Positions 12,060 through 25,075 of a stretch of DNA of 64,000 nt are shown piece after piece. Source of the DNA: Mallotus nudiflorus (Eukaryota; Streptophyta; Magnoliopsida; Malpighiales; Euphorbiaceae); the NCBI GenBank assembly GCA_947683625.1, contig CANTUR010000166.1, positions 4,791,001 through 4,855,000 on the forward strand. Direction: 5' to 3'. A program made the translations under genes and the position numbers. The stretch's first letter is position 1. Each line of letters opens with the position of its first letter. Below the pieces are notes generated by a model. That model did no database searches. It was not told where the DNA came from and saw only the letters and a list, made by a program, of their open reading frames with translations.

Positions 12060-12510
12060 GATAATATCCAATTCAAATTCTTTTAAATGGTAGGATAAAC
12101 CCACTCACAACGTATTATCTGCTTTATCTTAGAGACCCCACAAACCGCACAATTTTTATCCTTTAGGTGTCTCATAGGAGGGAGTGGAGACTTGAGCTTA
12201 TAAGGACTCAAACACCTCATCTTTTAACCAATGTGAGATATTGGTGCATCATCAAAGCCCTTTGGATAAGGGGTTTCGGTAGAAGACATTGCCTTGTTTC
12301 TATAAACGGTGCCACTAATGATGCTCGACCCAAATATTTTCACATGATAGGTCTGCTTGTGATGTATTGTTCATTTTAGATTGAGAACCCTACAAATCAC
12401 ATTATTTTATCCTTTAATAAAAATAGTGCCTCTCGGGAGAGAAGAGAAACGTAAACTTATAAGAACTCAGACCTCTCATCTTCTAATTGATATGAAATAT
12501 TGGTGTATCA
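12060..12510 (-). mobile_element. TRIM-like mini retroelement
   Basis: Two diverged direct repeats of up to about 190 bp (about 12060-12251 and 12315-12510; clearest over 12131-12251 and 12383-12510) flank only about 63 bp. On the - strand both start TGAT(G/A)CACCAATAT and contain a (C/T)ACATTGG-like block followed by ..CTTATAAG. Directly after the 5' repeat lies TGGCACCGTTTATAGAAAC (- strand, 12314-12296), which resembles the TGGCGCCGTCTGTGG primer-binding neighbourhood seen in some gypsy-type elements. A purine run AAAGGG precedes the 3' repeat. This is the layout of a terminal-repeat retrotransposon in miniature, which carries no protein. The outer ends are approximate because the copies are diverged. 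Confidence 0.45.
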
Positions 12511-12849
12511 TCATAAACAAACATTAAAAAAAAAAAACAATTACTTATGATCATAGATTTTGTTTTTTAGAAATAAAAGAAACTAAAAAGTGAAAAATAA
12601 GGGTGGCATTCAAGACATTTTCAACTTTCCATTTATCTCTTTTTAATGTGTAAATTATATTGTCTAATGACGAGTTCTATTTTTGCTTAATCAGCATTCC
12701 CACAATATAAAATTCATAAATTAAAAAGTTTACCTCTTATTTGATTTAATTTCATTAAAAAAATTATTTTATTTTTAAATAAATTTTAAATAGATTTCCT
12801 TTGCAAATGAATGCAAATTCATTTATTTTAACCTTAGCAATAATCAATA

Positions 12850-14321
12850 TTAATTTTGATCTCAACAAACTTAATTTTGTGCAGTTAATTTATTTTTTTA
12901 AATGTGTATAAGTTAGGACTCCATTGGAAGTTAAAATGAAATATGATTATCTTGGGCTAATTCGACCTTTGAGATTTAATGAGGCTTTTGATATCCTTAG
13001 AGCTTTATAATGAGAAAATTATCTTCTTCACATTTGAAATAGACATCTTAAGCTTTCTGTTGGGTTTGCTTGTCAAAATCTAAGTTCATTTGGGTATGCA
13101 AATATTAAGTCAAAATTAAAGTATACAACTGTCATTTTAGATTGCACAGCTCTTAGTATTTTAGACATATCTTGAGCTACAGAAGCCCAATTGAGGTGAT
13201 TAAAAAATGATATGGAAATCTAAGTCAAATATCTACAACTTTTATGAAGAAAGTGTGGGCAAATTCAAACGCCTTCAATATAAAATCACAGCTTCAACTT
13301 ATGCATAGTTGTTTGATAATAGTCTACATTTTAGGTATTTTGGACATATCTTGAGCTAAAGATGTCTAATTGAGGTGATTCAAATTGATATGGAAAGATA
13401 AGTCAAATATCTACAACTTTGATGAAAAAATTTTGGGCAAATTCAAACATCTTCAATATAAAATCATGAGTTCAACTTGTGCATAGTGGTCTGATAGTAG
13501 TTTGCATTTTAAATTGCATAGCTCTTAGTATTTTGGATATATCTTAAGCTACAAAAGTTCAATTGAGGTGACTTAAAATAATATATAAAGCTAAGTCAAA
13601 TATCTACAAATTTTATGAAGAAAGTATGGGCAAAATCAAATGTCTTCAATAGCCAATTACGGGTTTCAATCCATGCATAGCTGTCTGACAGCATCACCTT
13701 AAATAATTCAAAGTTATAAACATTGAATTCAAAATATAGATGTTGAACACATTATTTGCACCTCTAACAACTATATTTTTTAGTGTTTGTCTATATAAAT
13801 ACCTCAAGAGCTGAATGAAAATTAAGAAAACTTATTATCATTCATTCTTTCTTAAACTTTCAATTAAGCTTTCAAATTCTCTTAAATAATTCTTTGTTTG
13901 TATAAATATTGTGAGAGTTGGTTATGTGTTAGAAATAGAATTTCTCTTCATCTTAAATCTTGGGGTAGATTAGAAGGGAAGTGAAATTTATTTATAAAGA
14001 AATTGGTTTAAGTGTTGTCCATTGAAACACTTGGAATTTGTTTTTTTGAGTGAGTCTTGAAAACTCATGTTGTAAGGTTGTAAGAGTGAGCTATAAAACT
14101 CTTGTGTAATCTTAGTCTTGTGAATAAGATTGTGGGTGATTGAAAATTCTAACTTGGAGATAAGTTAGGTGGAGATGTAGAATTATTGTTAAATCCGAAC
14201 TTTTTAAATCTTTGTGTTATTCATTCTTCCTTCTAAACTTTCATCCAATTCTTACAGAGAATTCTTTTAATTTCTCAATTTTATTTGATAGTCTTATTCA
14301 CCCCTTCTATAACTCTTTTCA
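12850..14321 (+). mobile_element. LTR of family C, copy C1
   Basis: From about 12930 to 14321 this is clearly homologous to the well-delimited solo LTR C2 (48141-49529). Shared blocks include the gagcttcttcac region, tcaagttgtaaggttgtaagagtgag, the ..gataagttaggtggagatgtag block and the 3' end ccccttctataactcttttCA. The 3' end is 14321. The 5' end is too diverged to place exactly, and no target duplication could be matched. Unlike C2, it contains about three tandem copies of an internal unit of 175-200 bp (13125-13680). No internal retrotransposon region is attached. Confidence 0.65.
13125..13690 (+). repeat. Tandem triplication inside LTR C1
   Basis: Three successive diverged units each contain ..ttagtattttgg/aca(t)atcttgagcta, ..aattgaggtga, ..aagtcaaatatctacaa, tgaagaaagt.tgggcaaa and ..tgcatag. 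Units begin near 13125, 13323 and 13500. C2 has a single unit in the corresponding place (about 48450-48600). Confidence 0.7.
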
Positions 14322-15900
14322 ATTTGAACCAAACACATTTTATCAATAAAAATGGATTTAGTGCTAAGTAATTTCACAAAATTAAAAAGTTACAATTGAA
14401 AATAAATTTTATAAAATTTTTATTTAAAACCAAACACACTCACTTAAATTTGCAAATGAATTCTATAAAATTTTATGAAATTCATTTGAACCAAACACAC
14501 ATTTAAAATTATAAAAAAATATATGCATTTAAAATGTTATATTTAATAATTAACAGTATGGTATTTATTTTTGCTAATTTATATTAAATTAATAAGGCAA
14601 AGTACGTATGCAGTCTCTATCAGTTTGATACTTCTATTTATTGTTGTCATTTTAACACATGAATTTACCTTAAATGTAATTTTTAAACCTTACTAACACA
14701 TGTGACATGTAATAATGAATCAATATAAAACCATATTATAAGAGTTTAACCGATCAAAACTACAAAATAGATGTGTCAAACTAACAAAAAGTGATAAGTA
14801 TATAAGGTGACAGATATCTTATTTTATTAGAATAGTGCATTTTTTACAAGTTTAAGTGTTGAAATGATAAAACTATAAGTTGAGCTATTAAATTGACTGA
14901 CTATGCCAAATATAGGGAGTTGCATATATATTATGCCAATTAATAATAATATAATTAAATGGCAAAAGTTTTATTAAGAGGATATGTGTTCAATTTCTCT
15001 CTTCAATATTTAGACATGTGAGATTGCACTCTACAACGATGACTTAAAAAATAATTTTCAAAATAATATATTACATTTGTAGTTACTTATGTCATTTACT
15101 CTTTATACTTCTAGTTAACACCTCAATTTGTTTATAATCTATTATATAGACACATGTTTGCACCATCGACAAGACATAGAGTATGACATGTCAGCATATA
15201 AATAGTGACAAAGTGATAAATTCTTACAAGTATAGGAGGTAAAATAGCATTCATGAAAGTATATGTGCTTATATAATAGATTATAAATAAATTGAGATGG
15301 TATTTTGACAAAATAAAAATATATGGGGCACAATGACAAATCTATATAACTACAGCTCCTTACAGATGTACTATACATTTTCAAAATATACTAACTTCTA
15401 ACATTTAATAACTAATTGTCTATTTTCGTTCCGATAATACTGGAATTTATTTCACAAATGAAAAAAATACAATAAAATTTGTTTTAAATTAAAATAGTTA
15501 TTTGAACAAAAAAACGTTTAAATATAAAAGTTAAAAAAAATAAAATTCAAACATTATTTTTATAATTTTTCATGCTGAATATGCCAAACCTCTCTAGTTA
15601 GAAATAATATTAACATAACTTCCAAAAAAAAAAAGAAATAGTATTAACATTACATAAATACCCATGCCATTTATATATTTCGATGGGCATTATTGTCCTT
15701 TAAATTTTTTAGAATCTATGTATTCCAAACGTCAATTTAAAGGCAAACTTGTTTGCAATTGATCCCGGAAACAAACTCCAAACCCTTCAAAAAAAAAAAA
15801 AAAAAAAAATTCTATCCAACATTTGCCCTCAACTTATCCAGCATTTTCCACTCACACCCTTTCTTCGCTTTGCCAATTTTTATCCGGTCGAGGTTTTGTC
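14322..15900. other. Gene-free DNA upstream of the SUT4 gene
   Basis: AT-rich, with short inverted phrases such as aaattttataaaattt and (a)accaaacaca around 14322-14510 that suggest MITE remains split by LTR C1. The - strand frame at 15142-15384 has no recognisable features. A poly(A) tract lies at about 15789-15809. The last few hundred bases before the gene become less AT-rich and probably hold its promoter, but I could not place a convincing TATA box. Confidence 0.45.
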
Positions 15901-16152
15901 CTTAATATCCGTTAACAAATAAGGGCGTTTAGATAATTTCAACAACCATCCGAACCGCCAACTTCACTGCCTCCTCATTTCTTCCATTCGCCGTTTCTCA
16001 AAAGCAGAGCGCAGAGAGAAAAAAAAAAAAAAAAGGCGCGCGCACCAAAAAAAAAAAAAAAAAAGTCGCAGAAACAGAAGTAGTTTATTGCAAGGCATAC
16101 ATATATAGCTTCTGGTCGTGTTGCCTGACCGCGTGCGCGCGCGTGTTTTTTT

Positions 16153-19100
16153 ATGGCAATTCCGCAGGCGGAGCATAGTAGAGCCAGGACACGACCGCCG
16201 TCGTCAGCAGCGGCGTCTCGACCACCTGCGGTGGTAAAAAGAGTTCCGTTACGGTTACTTCTACGCGTGACGTCAATCGCCGGTGGCATACAATTCGGAT
16301 GGGCTTTACAGCTTTCTCTGTTGACACCTTACGTTCAAGAGCTGGGAATACCGCACGCGTGGGCCAGTATCATATGGCTTTGCGGGCCATTATCTGGCCT
16401 GGTAGTGCAGCCTTTAGTGGGACACATGAGTGATCGTTGCACCAGTAGGTTTGGTCGCCGTAAACCGTTCATTTTTGCCGGAGCTGGATTGATTTGTCTT
16501 TCGGTTTTGATCATCGGTCACTCCGCCGATATCGGAGGGTTGTTAGGTGACAGAGGTGACACTAGACCGAGAGCTATTGCGGTGTTTGTGCTAGGGTTTT
16601 GGATTCTTGATGTCGCTAATAACATGACTCAAGGTCCTTGCAGAGCTCTTCTTGCTGATCTTACTGGTAATTAAATTAAATTTAAAAAAATTGTAGTTTA
16701 ATTTAATTCTAAATTTCTACGTTATTTGCTGCGCGCATTATGATCAAAATGAAACCCTTACTAAAATCATAATCATTTATTTGTTGAATTATTATTGGTA
16801 TTATTGTTATTTTTCTTTATTTTAAAAATAAAGATATTCTGTCAAAAAAAAAGAGATGTTTAGTAATTATTGATGCCTACTTTAACTTTGTTTAAGATGG
16901 TATTATTGCGGAACTGGTTGTCTGCTAGGCTGAAAAGGAGAGGAAATTATGTAAATTAAATAGACTATTATGTCCTTAAAAGTTGATTATAGATGTGATG
17001 TTTTTATTTGTATTTGGAGTTTTGGGTGGTTGGTGGGGTCGTGACTGGTTGTTGTGCAATTGCCAAACTTGGGTCGCCATCATGCATTGTCTTGATGGGT
17101 TTGGCATAGTTATGGTCATCTAGATTCTTAATTGCCAATTACGTAGTGAGGCTAAATTTACTTTCATTTTTTCAGGAATAACATCTGACATTTGAATCTG
17201 ATGTAGTTACAAATTATTTTCCGAATATATATATTTATACAACATGACTTGTTAACCATATGGATGAGCTGGTAGCTTTCTGGCTAGCTAGCTATCTAAG
17301 TCCTGCATTGTAGTTAGTTCATCAAGTTTCAGCATTGAGCATAGTTTGTGAGGGCATGACAATATATACATACACACTCCAGCCAAGTATATTTGTTTAG
17401 TATTTTACTTGCTGACTGCATTATGCGACTGTTTTGTGCTGCAAGTACTTTGAAAAGGTTTTCTTCCCTCAGAAAACTTTGTTTTGCCAAGTTAGCTGGA
17501 AGGTTACGTGGCTAAACTTATAAAGGATACATGTCAGTATTGCACAGTAGCTTTGGGGAACCCAAGTCTGTTAGAATTAATACTGAACACTGATCATGTT
17601 TTCTTCTTTTGTGAATCACCAATGCACTCATGTCATCTTATCACACAATAAAAGAATCGAACCAGTAAAAGTCAGCAAAAATTTAATAATTGGTTTTGGC
17701 AATTTTCTGTCATGTTAGGAAAGGATCATCGCAGGACTCGAGTGGCAAATGCTTATTTCTCGCTATACATGGCTGTTGGTAATGTTTTTGGGTATGCCAC
17801 TGGATCATTCAGTAATTGGTTTAAGGTTTTCCCGTTTACTGTTACCTCTGCTTGCAACATCGACTGTGCCAATCTCAAGTCTGCTTTCTATATTGACATT
17901 GTTGTTATGTTAATTACCACGTATGTAAGCATCATGGCAACCAAACAGTCGTCAGTAGGTTTGTCTGACAGATCAACACTCATTACTGAAGAAGTCTCAG
18001 AACAGTCGGGTCATGCAGAAGAGGCTTTCCTCTGGGAGTTGTTTGGGACATTCAGATATTTTCCATGGCCCGTGTGGACAATATTATTAGTTACTGCTCT
18101 CAATTGGATTGGCTGGTTTCCTTTTCTTCTCTTTGATACCGATTGGATGGGCCGAGAAATCTATGGTGGTGAACCAAATGAAGGACAATATTATAATATT
18201 GGAGTTAGAATGGGAGCATTTGCACTTATGTTGAATTCAGTTACTCTTGGAATAACATCCTTGCTCATGGAGAAGCTCTGCAGGAAGTGGGGAGCTGGTT
18301 TCATTTGGGGAATTTCAAACATCCTTATGGCCCTTTGCTTTCTTGCAATGCTTATAACCTCCTATGTGGCGAATCATATAGGCTACTTAGGTCATGATCT
18401 ACCACCAAGTGGTATTGTAATTGCGGCAATATTGATTTTTGCAGTTCTTGGTTTTCCATTATCAGTAAGTTGTTAACTTTATATCAGTTCCAGCCTATGT
18501 CGTATTCTGATAAACATTCTCTAGGAATGTAGTTTTATTGTTCAAGAATTAGCAAAGAAAAGAAGGAAGTTTAAGCTTAAAATTTTGGTGGACCTTGTAT
18601 AATGAAGTATGTTGCTGGCCTCTGCATTCTATTGGTCATGTCTTTGAAGGAATTTTTTGTAATATTGTTGATCCCTCTTAGCTGACGCTGTAAAGTATGG
18701 CTTCTTGTAGTTTGATGCCTTAAGTGCTGCTGCTTCCAAGGCAGCCCTTGAAATTAAAAGAAAAAACTAGGACTCACTGCTTTTATTTGGCATTGGAATA
18801 TGTCAGATAGGATAGCCATAAAATATAAATGGGTTTTGATCATGTTCCGTAGAGAAAGGAGGTGATGAGTTGTGGATTGTGATTCCATCTGTGTTCAAGT
18901 ATTTTCTCAGTGGCATGTTTGTCAAATAAAACTCATCTTAAATTCTTTTATTGCAGATCACCTACAGCGTTCCCTATGCATTGATTTCTTCACGTATTGA
19001 GCCATTGGGTCTTGGTCAAGGTGAGATGGGGAATTGCTTTTTTGTTTTTTTTTCTCTCTGCGTTCTTTGGCATTTTACCTTCTTGTGCTGATAGGTTTTT

Positions 19101-21582
19101 TCTCACAGGTTTATCAATGGGTGTCCTAAATTTGGCAATTGTGATCCCCCAGGTTACCTTTTGCCCTTACATGTTCCTTTGTGAATTTGTATATATGATT
19201 TCCTTGTAATTTTCCTGTGCAATATACACTACATTTGCTCAATCAAACAAAAATGATAATTCTTCTGTGTTTCAGAAATAAGAAAACAACAGTAGAAAAC
19301 AGGAGTGCAATATCTTGATAGTGTAGTTGTGAACTGGTGATACATGCTCATTAGTGATCATGAATGTAGTGCAAGATTTTGGTTTTGTCACCATGCTACT
19401 TATGAAATACATTGTTAACTAACAAGCATGTAACTAGTGACTTTCACTTGTATCATGAGGGAACACGCAATTTAAGTTGAGAGTTTTTCAGCCATGTTGG
19501 CTTAGCTGAAGGAGTTGGTGGAAGGTGAAATTTAGGTTTTAGTGCCATGTATCCATTTATTATGCCAAAAGTTACATCAAGTTGAGATTTATGGAATGTT
19601 AAAATTTAGAAGTCATGTTCAATTGCATGCAAGGAGGCAGGTATATGGTGAACATATTCCTCCACAGAAATCAATGAGGTTGATTGTTTAGAATCTTCAT
19701 GTTCATGATATTGAATTTTCTTCTGGAGTCATTGTTGACCCATAATATCCATTAGATTTCGAACAATATGTAGGACCATAGTGTTGTCTTCCTTTGCCTT
19801 CATATGGTTGCCCTTTTATTTATGGCTTTGGTTGCATTGTGCTATTTACATGATATGTGGTTATTAGTTTGATTTGTGCATTAACAGGCGTATAAGGATT
19901 ATGGAACCTTTTCCCTGTTATTTATTCTTTGTTTTCTGCAACATGACACCTGGAGTAGATCCTATAGTTGGGCTCCCTGTTATTTGTTCTTTGTTTTCTG
20001 CAACATGACAACCTGGAGTAGATCCTATAGTTGGGCACCTAAACGATAGTGTTGTCAATAGCAATTAACATTTTCAATCCACAAGGGGGATTCAGTGCAA
20101 AGTTATTTTAAACCTGCCTTTGAGCCCAGTTTTTTCTCACAATTTGTGCATTTCTGAAATATGATCCTATCAGAACATTGTAGGAAGCATAAGCAAATGA
20201 TTTTCCTCTTATTCAAATCCATAAATAATTTGAGCATATTATGTTGGCATTCAAAATGTAAATCCCTAGCAAGCTCGAATTTATCATATTTCATAAGATT
20301 TGAAGAATCGGAGAAATGGCTTCTTTATATGATTTTATTGAAACTAACCAAAAACTAATTGCACGTGCTATTTATGAGACTGTCATACTAAAGGATAATT
20401 ACTCTACAAGCAAACATATTGTAGAAAAGATAAGATATTTCTGTTGGACAATTAAGCTGATTTTGAGATCACAATAAAAATACTTCATATGCTTATAGAT
20501 TTGTTCAGTAGGAGTTGCAATTGAAAATAATATGCCTTTTGTAAAACATCATTTCATATGAATTCATTTTTAATTTCTTAATTAGCTTGACTAGTATAGA
20601 GCTTGGCTAATAAACTACTTTTCCACATAAAATGGAGTTCTTATGAAATTATACCGATATTATTGCACAGTTATAGAAGTATTTTAATTTCTTAATTATC
20701 TAATTTTTTAATTGCACAGTCATAAAATGACTCCTGCCACAATGAAGGCAGTATTTATCTTTCTGAGTCCATTCTATTGCATTAATGAACCTCATCCAAT
20801 TTCAGTTCATTTAAAGAAAACAGGTGTCCTCTATCAACTGTACATACTTCATCTTATCATTAGGCACCATAAAATTGTCATTGCTAGTTTCTTCGTCAAA
20901 CTTTAGAATGTTGTGAAAGTTCATTTTTAATGTTTTGCTTATAGAAATGGAAACTTGAACACACTGGTTAATTCAAACCCTGCTTGAATTGTTATCGTCT
21001 GCTTATTTTTATCTGTGCATTAGAGGCATATATGAGCTAGTTTGAAGAAACTGATGCATGAAAGGACAAAATGAACATGGAAATTTTATTGTGTTCAAAC
21101 TAAAGCAAAGCCTATACTAAACACCATGGTCAATAAATGTTTTTGATTTTTTTTTGTTTTCTTATCATTCAAAATATTTCAATCTGATCAAACTTAGATG
21201 ACAGTTAATAAATCAGCTTATGGAAGTTTTGTGCAATACCTATCATTAACCCCTCTTAAATTGTGCTCCAATTTATTTCATACCCTTGATTCTTAATCTT
21301 AGGCTAATAAACTGTGTATCACCCAGGGTCATAATTTTATGTGAATAGAAATCCATTGGATAACAGTTTATTCATGTGTTAATTGTTTAAGTGATCTTGG
21401 TATTTAATGTGTGTTAAAAACAGGTGATTGTATCCCTTGGAAGTGGCCCATGGGATCAGCTATTTGGAGGTGGAAACTCACCAGCCTTTGCAGTTGGAGC
21501 ACTAGCAGCACTTTCCGCTGGACTCATTGCCATCTTGGGTATTCCTAGATCTAGCCCTCAGAAGCCCAGGGTCCTCCCTTGA
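16153..21582 (+). CDS. SUT4: Sucrose/H+ symporter, SUT4/SUC4 type, five exons
   Basis: Five exons join to 1527 bp (508 aa): 16153-16666, 17719-18464, 18957-19020, 19109-19152 and 21424-21582. All introns are GT..AG and the reading phases agree across every junction. The protein couples sucrose movement to protons. SUT4-clade members act mostly at the vacuolar membrane, exporting stored sucrose to the cytosol, though some work at the plasma membrane. The family hallmarks are present: GIPHAWAS with His68, the loop HMSDRCTSRFGRRKPF after helix 2, Asp153 in ILDVANN, Arg164 in QGPCRALLADL, and DTDWMGRE (Asp311, Asp313, Arg317, Glu318), the charged set known to matter for transport. The short N-terminus, short central loop (about residues 245-272) and brief tail QKPRVLP fit the SUT4 clade. 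The start MAIP is typical of that clade. The 5' leader contains two poly(A) tracts; intron 4 is 2271 bp. The gene looks intact. Confidence 0.95.
19913..20036 (+). repeat. 62-bp tandem duplication in SUT4 intron 4
   Basis: The segment 19913-19974 (from ccctgttattta to gttgggct) is repeated at 19975-20036 with only a few differences, such as ttatttatt/ttatttgtt and one inserted a. It looks recent and is inside an intron. Confidence 0.9.
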
Positions 21583-22640
21583 GGTATTGCTTTGTGCTTA
21601 TTTTTGCAGGTGGCATTCTATTGATCAAGTATGAAAAATGTTTATCAGTCTGCTGATGTATAAATGTATTAACTTCTGATATTTCCTTTTGTGAAATTTT
21701 CTCCTTTTATTCTGTTCTGCAAACTAGTGGAAGATTGGGTTGCAGTTTCATCAGTATTTGCACTGACTAGCAGAAGTTGCTTTCCTCTTCGAAAATGTGA
21801 GCCTGAGTTTCTAGAAAGTGTGAAATATCATTGAACTTTTTGAAGCTTTGGGAACTTATTAAAAATTCTGAGGGGCTTCAGTCAGCTGTAGTTAAAAGTA
21901 GTACAAATAGCCCAGATTCAAGGCATAAGGCTTCTGCTTGCAATACACCCTACATAGATTAGAAAAGGTACAACACAAGCTATATGTAACACTGGTTACA
22001 CATAACAGAAACTCGTACAGTGTGAGATGAATGTCATAGACACTGGTGAATGATAAGCAAGACCATTAGTTTAAGTCGATGGAAGAATTTATTCTAATGA
22101 AAATAAAGCTATCTGCTGCCATTGAAAAGTGAAGCTCTGGATTACTCCCAAGACTACTTCCTTACCAACAAGATAAGTTGCTGCTGATTGGATTTATTCC
22201 TCAGGAGAGAAACATACCAAAAAAAAAAAAAAAAAAAAAAGATTAGAAATTGTTTGTTTGCCCATTGGTGGTCCAGGCTTGATGCATTGGAATCTCTAGC
22301 AATTTTTTTGTGCGTGAATTTGGGGTGTATGATTGTAGTGAACTGTGCTTGGTGGCCGTCAGTATGTGAGTTGTGCTGATGGAAACCTTGATGGAGACAA
22401 GTCTTTTATGCTTTAATTTTTCAAAAAGCTCCATTGATTTTTATGGAAGGTCTCCATTATGATTTGTATTAAAAAAGCAATGCATGTATTTATGTATTTT
22501 ATTTTCAATTGCTTGTGTCTGAACATTGGAATAAATTCTTGTGTTTATTGCACTTATCAGTATCTATGAAAGCCTGTTTTGCTTTCAATGCGCCCATGAG
22601 CTATCTATTGAAGGGCCTTTTGAGAATCATTTAAAAAGGG
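21583..22640 (+). other. 3' untranslated region of SUT4 and downstream DNA
   Basis: Follows the TGA stop of the sucrose transporter. AATAAA-like signals occur near 22100 and 22529, and a poly(A) run lies at 22219-22240. Frames around 22188-22434 overlap the poly(A) run on both strands and are not credible genes. The transcript end cannot be fixed from sequence alone. Confidence 0.4.
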
Positions 22641-22649
22641 TGGCCTGCG

Positions 22650-22913
22650 ATGCAAATTGTTGGAGCTGCTGAGGCTGAGTTTTATCGTTCAATCTTGAAT
22701 GAAGACATGGCAGAAGCGATTAAAGAAATTCTATATGCCATGCCAAACCAGCAGAATATCATTATTAGGGGTTCAATTGCTCTTCGTACAATAATAGTAA
22801 AGATTCAAGGTTATGGCCTTTGGTCTCTAGAATGGGTACTTAATTTTGCTTGTCAGAAATATTGGGAAAAGAACTTGGGAATATATAATCAATCGATCAT
22901 GGGGACATTGTAG
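22650..22913 (+). CDS. Unrecognised 87-codon frame, weak candidate
   Basis: An ATG-started frame (MQIVGAAEAEFYRSILNEDM..) with balanced, charged composition and no low-complexity tracts, which is unusual for chance frames in this AT-rich window. It has no domain that I recognise, no signal peptide and no visible neighbouring exon. It could be a leftover exon of a decayed gene, part of a long SUT4 3' transcript, or chance. I give it low confidence and propose no function. Confidence 0.15.
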   Translation: MQIVGAAEAEFYRSILNEDMAEAIKEILYAMPNQQNIIIRGSIALRTIIVKIQGYGLWSLEWVLNFACQKYWEKNLGIYNQSIMGTL

Positions 22914-23814
22914 CTTACCTATGCAAAGAGATGAGGCAGGAAGCATGCATTTTAGTAGACAAGTCGAATCCAGCTACAAACTCACAAGCATGTTGACATG
23001 TGTGGTTTATAGAGAGAGATGAGATGTCCTGGTATCACCTACTAGTGACCTAGTTCTGAAATTTAAGCATCAACCTTTTTCAGGAAAAGAAAGAGGCAGC
23101 AAGGGGAGGATGGAATCTGATGAATTTTTTTTTTTGTTGTGGTTTCTAGAGAAGTATATAATCCTCTTCTTTTCTTTTCTTTTTCGTTAATGTCAAATCC
23201 TGAAAATTGTCTTGTCGCTATTGCATATCCTTTTCCTCCATTGAAACTTGCATCTGGCATTGGATTTAGTTGATTATATATTATTATGCCAAGAAAATTC
23301 CCGCTCTGTAAACTCCACTACTACAACAACTTGACGTAAAATAATTTTCTGATTGACAGTACCATTGCAATGGCCATGTGATCCTAAAACTCGTCATTTT
23401 CTCCTGCTACAATCTGGTGGGATCTACATTTTTATTGAACCCCACTTCCCAATTAGGATTTTGCTAATTTCAATATTTCTCTTTCCATCCTTAATTTAAT
23501 TATATATACACATATCGTTTTATTGTATTGTTAGATTATATGCTTCATTTTTCTCTTCACACTAATTTTTGTCTATCGGTTCCATTTCATGACACGTACC
23601 TCTCAGCTACAGAAACTTATTGAACTGGAGACACATGGAATCTGACATGGATCGGTATGGACTTCAGAGTAGCAAATATTTTGCACATTCACACGAAGGA
23701 CAACTGAATTCTTTCTTTCGAAGATGCTGCTCAGAGACTGTATAAAAATAAAGAAATAAATAAAACAAACAAATAAAGAGTTTTTTGAACTGTTGTTTTA
23801 GTTTTTGCAAGGTG

Positions 23815-24072
23815 ATGATGGTAGGGCTGCTGCTTCTTCTGTTGGCTTTACAGAATGCAGAAACAGCCAAGGCTCTCTTCCTACAGAGAGACACAGTCAT
23901 CTCTGTTGTGAAAAAAGGGGTACAAAGTAAATGGTTACAATTGCAGCACGTAATTGTCTCTCAGTGTTCCCCCTTCTTCCATCTGCCGGTTCTCCATACG
24001 GCCATTTACTGTCACCCCCCACACCCACCATTAACACACACACAGAGCCCCCTCTGGTGGTCCCTTTCTTGA
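23815..24072 (+). CDS. Possible small secreted peptide frame, weak
   Basis: From the ATG at 23815 the frame begins MMVGLLLLLLALQNAETA, which reads as a signal peptide with a plausible cleavage after AETA. About 67 residues follow, including a basic stretch (VVKKGVQSKW) and three cysteines. The latter half is Pro/His-rich and looks like non-coding sequence. No peptide-hormone family motif is recognisable. It lies 1.8 kb upstream of the MATE gene TATA box, in the same orientation. Chance remains the likelier explanation. Confidence 0.15.
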   Translation: MMVGLLLLLLALQNAETAKALFLQRDTVISVVKKGVQSKWLQLQHVIVSQCSPFFHLPVLHTAIYCHPPHPPLTHTQSPLWWSLS

Positions 24073-25075
24073 CAAAACACCTACCTCCACAATAACCCTG
24101 AAGATAACCTTTTTAATTTTAATCACACTTTTTGTTGTTTATTTTATATATAATAGCATTTTTTTTTGAATCATTAATTATATAAAGTACCCATTAAAAA
24201 GATTCACTAAATTTGACACTTTTAATTCAATAACACCCGTCTCATCAGACACCCCCCTGCCTCCTCCTTAATTTGTCTTGTTACCTTCAGCTCCAGTTGC
24301 ACGCATACATAGCATGATCTTCGATCGTTTGCATAATCTTGCCCGAGTCTTGATTATGAACTGTGCTAAAAAAGAGTTCAAGAAACATCACCAATGGCCC
24401 TTACAAATTTTAGCCTAAAACATCAGTCAAGTTGATGCACGGTCAGTTTATCAGATCAAAAAATACTATCCTTGGAGGATATAAGAATCTTAAAGCTTTC
24501 TCCATTTATCTTAGCCATTTCTTTACCACTTTCTGAAGAGAAACTCCACCATTAAGTAATTTAATTTATTATATAATCAAATTATGTGTCCCTTTTTCCT
24601 TCAATCCCCGTTATGTAACTCCTAAAGCCCAACAGCAGGAAGATCAAAGGTAAGAAAAAGAAACAGATGGGACCTTAAGAACAGAAGTAACACAGTGCTG
24701 TCATCTCTGAAATTGGGAGCAATATAGTCAATGGATGTTTTCATGTTTTGTGTTAATGGGTTTGCGGACAAACAAAGATCATGGCTTGGTGAAGATTTTA
24801 TCACATGGGCTGTGGAAAAAAAAAAGAAAAAAAAAAATTTATGTGTTTTTGTCATGCATGGAATGAACCTGCCATTGAACATGCAAACAATTTTCTTTTG
24901 CTCGCAAAAGAATAACAGCCATTCTCCTAAAAAAAACAGCAAATATACCATTATGCTCCTGTCATTTCACAAGTAGGCGAATTTGTTTCTTCCATCCAAC
25001 TCAATCCCACTTGTCATCAATCCAAGATAATTACTTTTTTTTAATAATTATATATATATATAAAAAATTTTTTAT

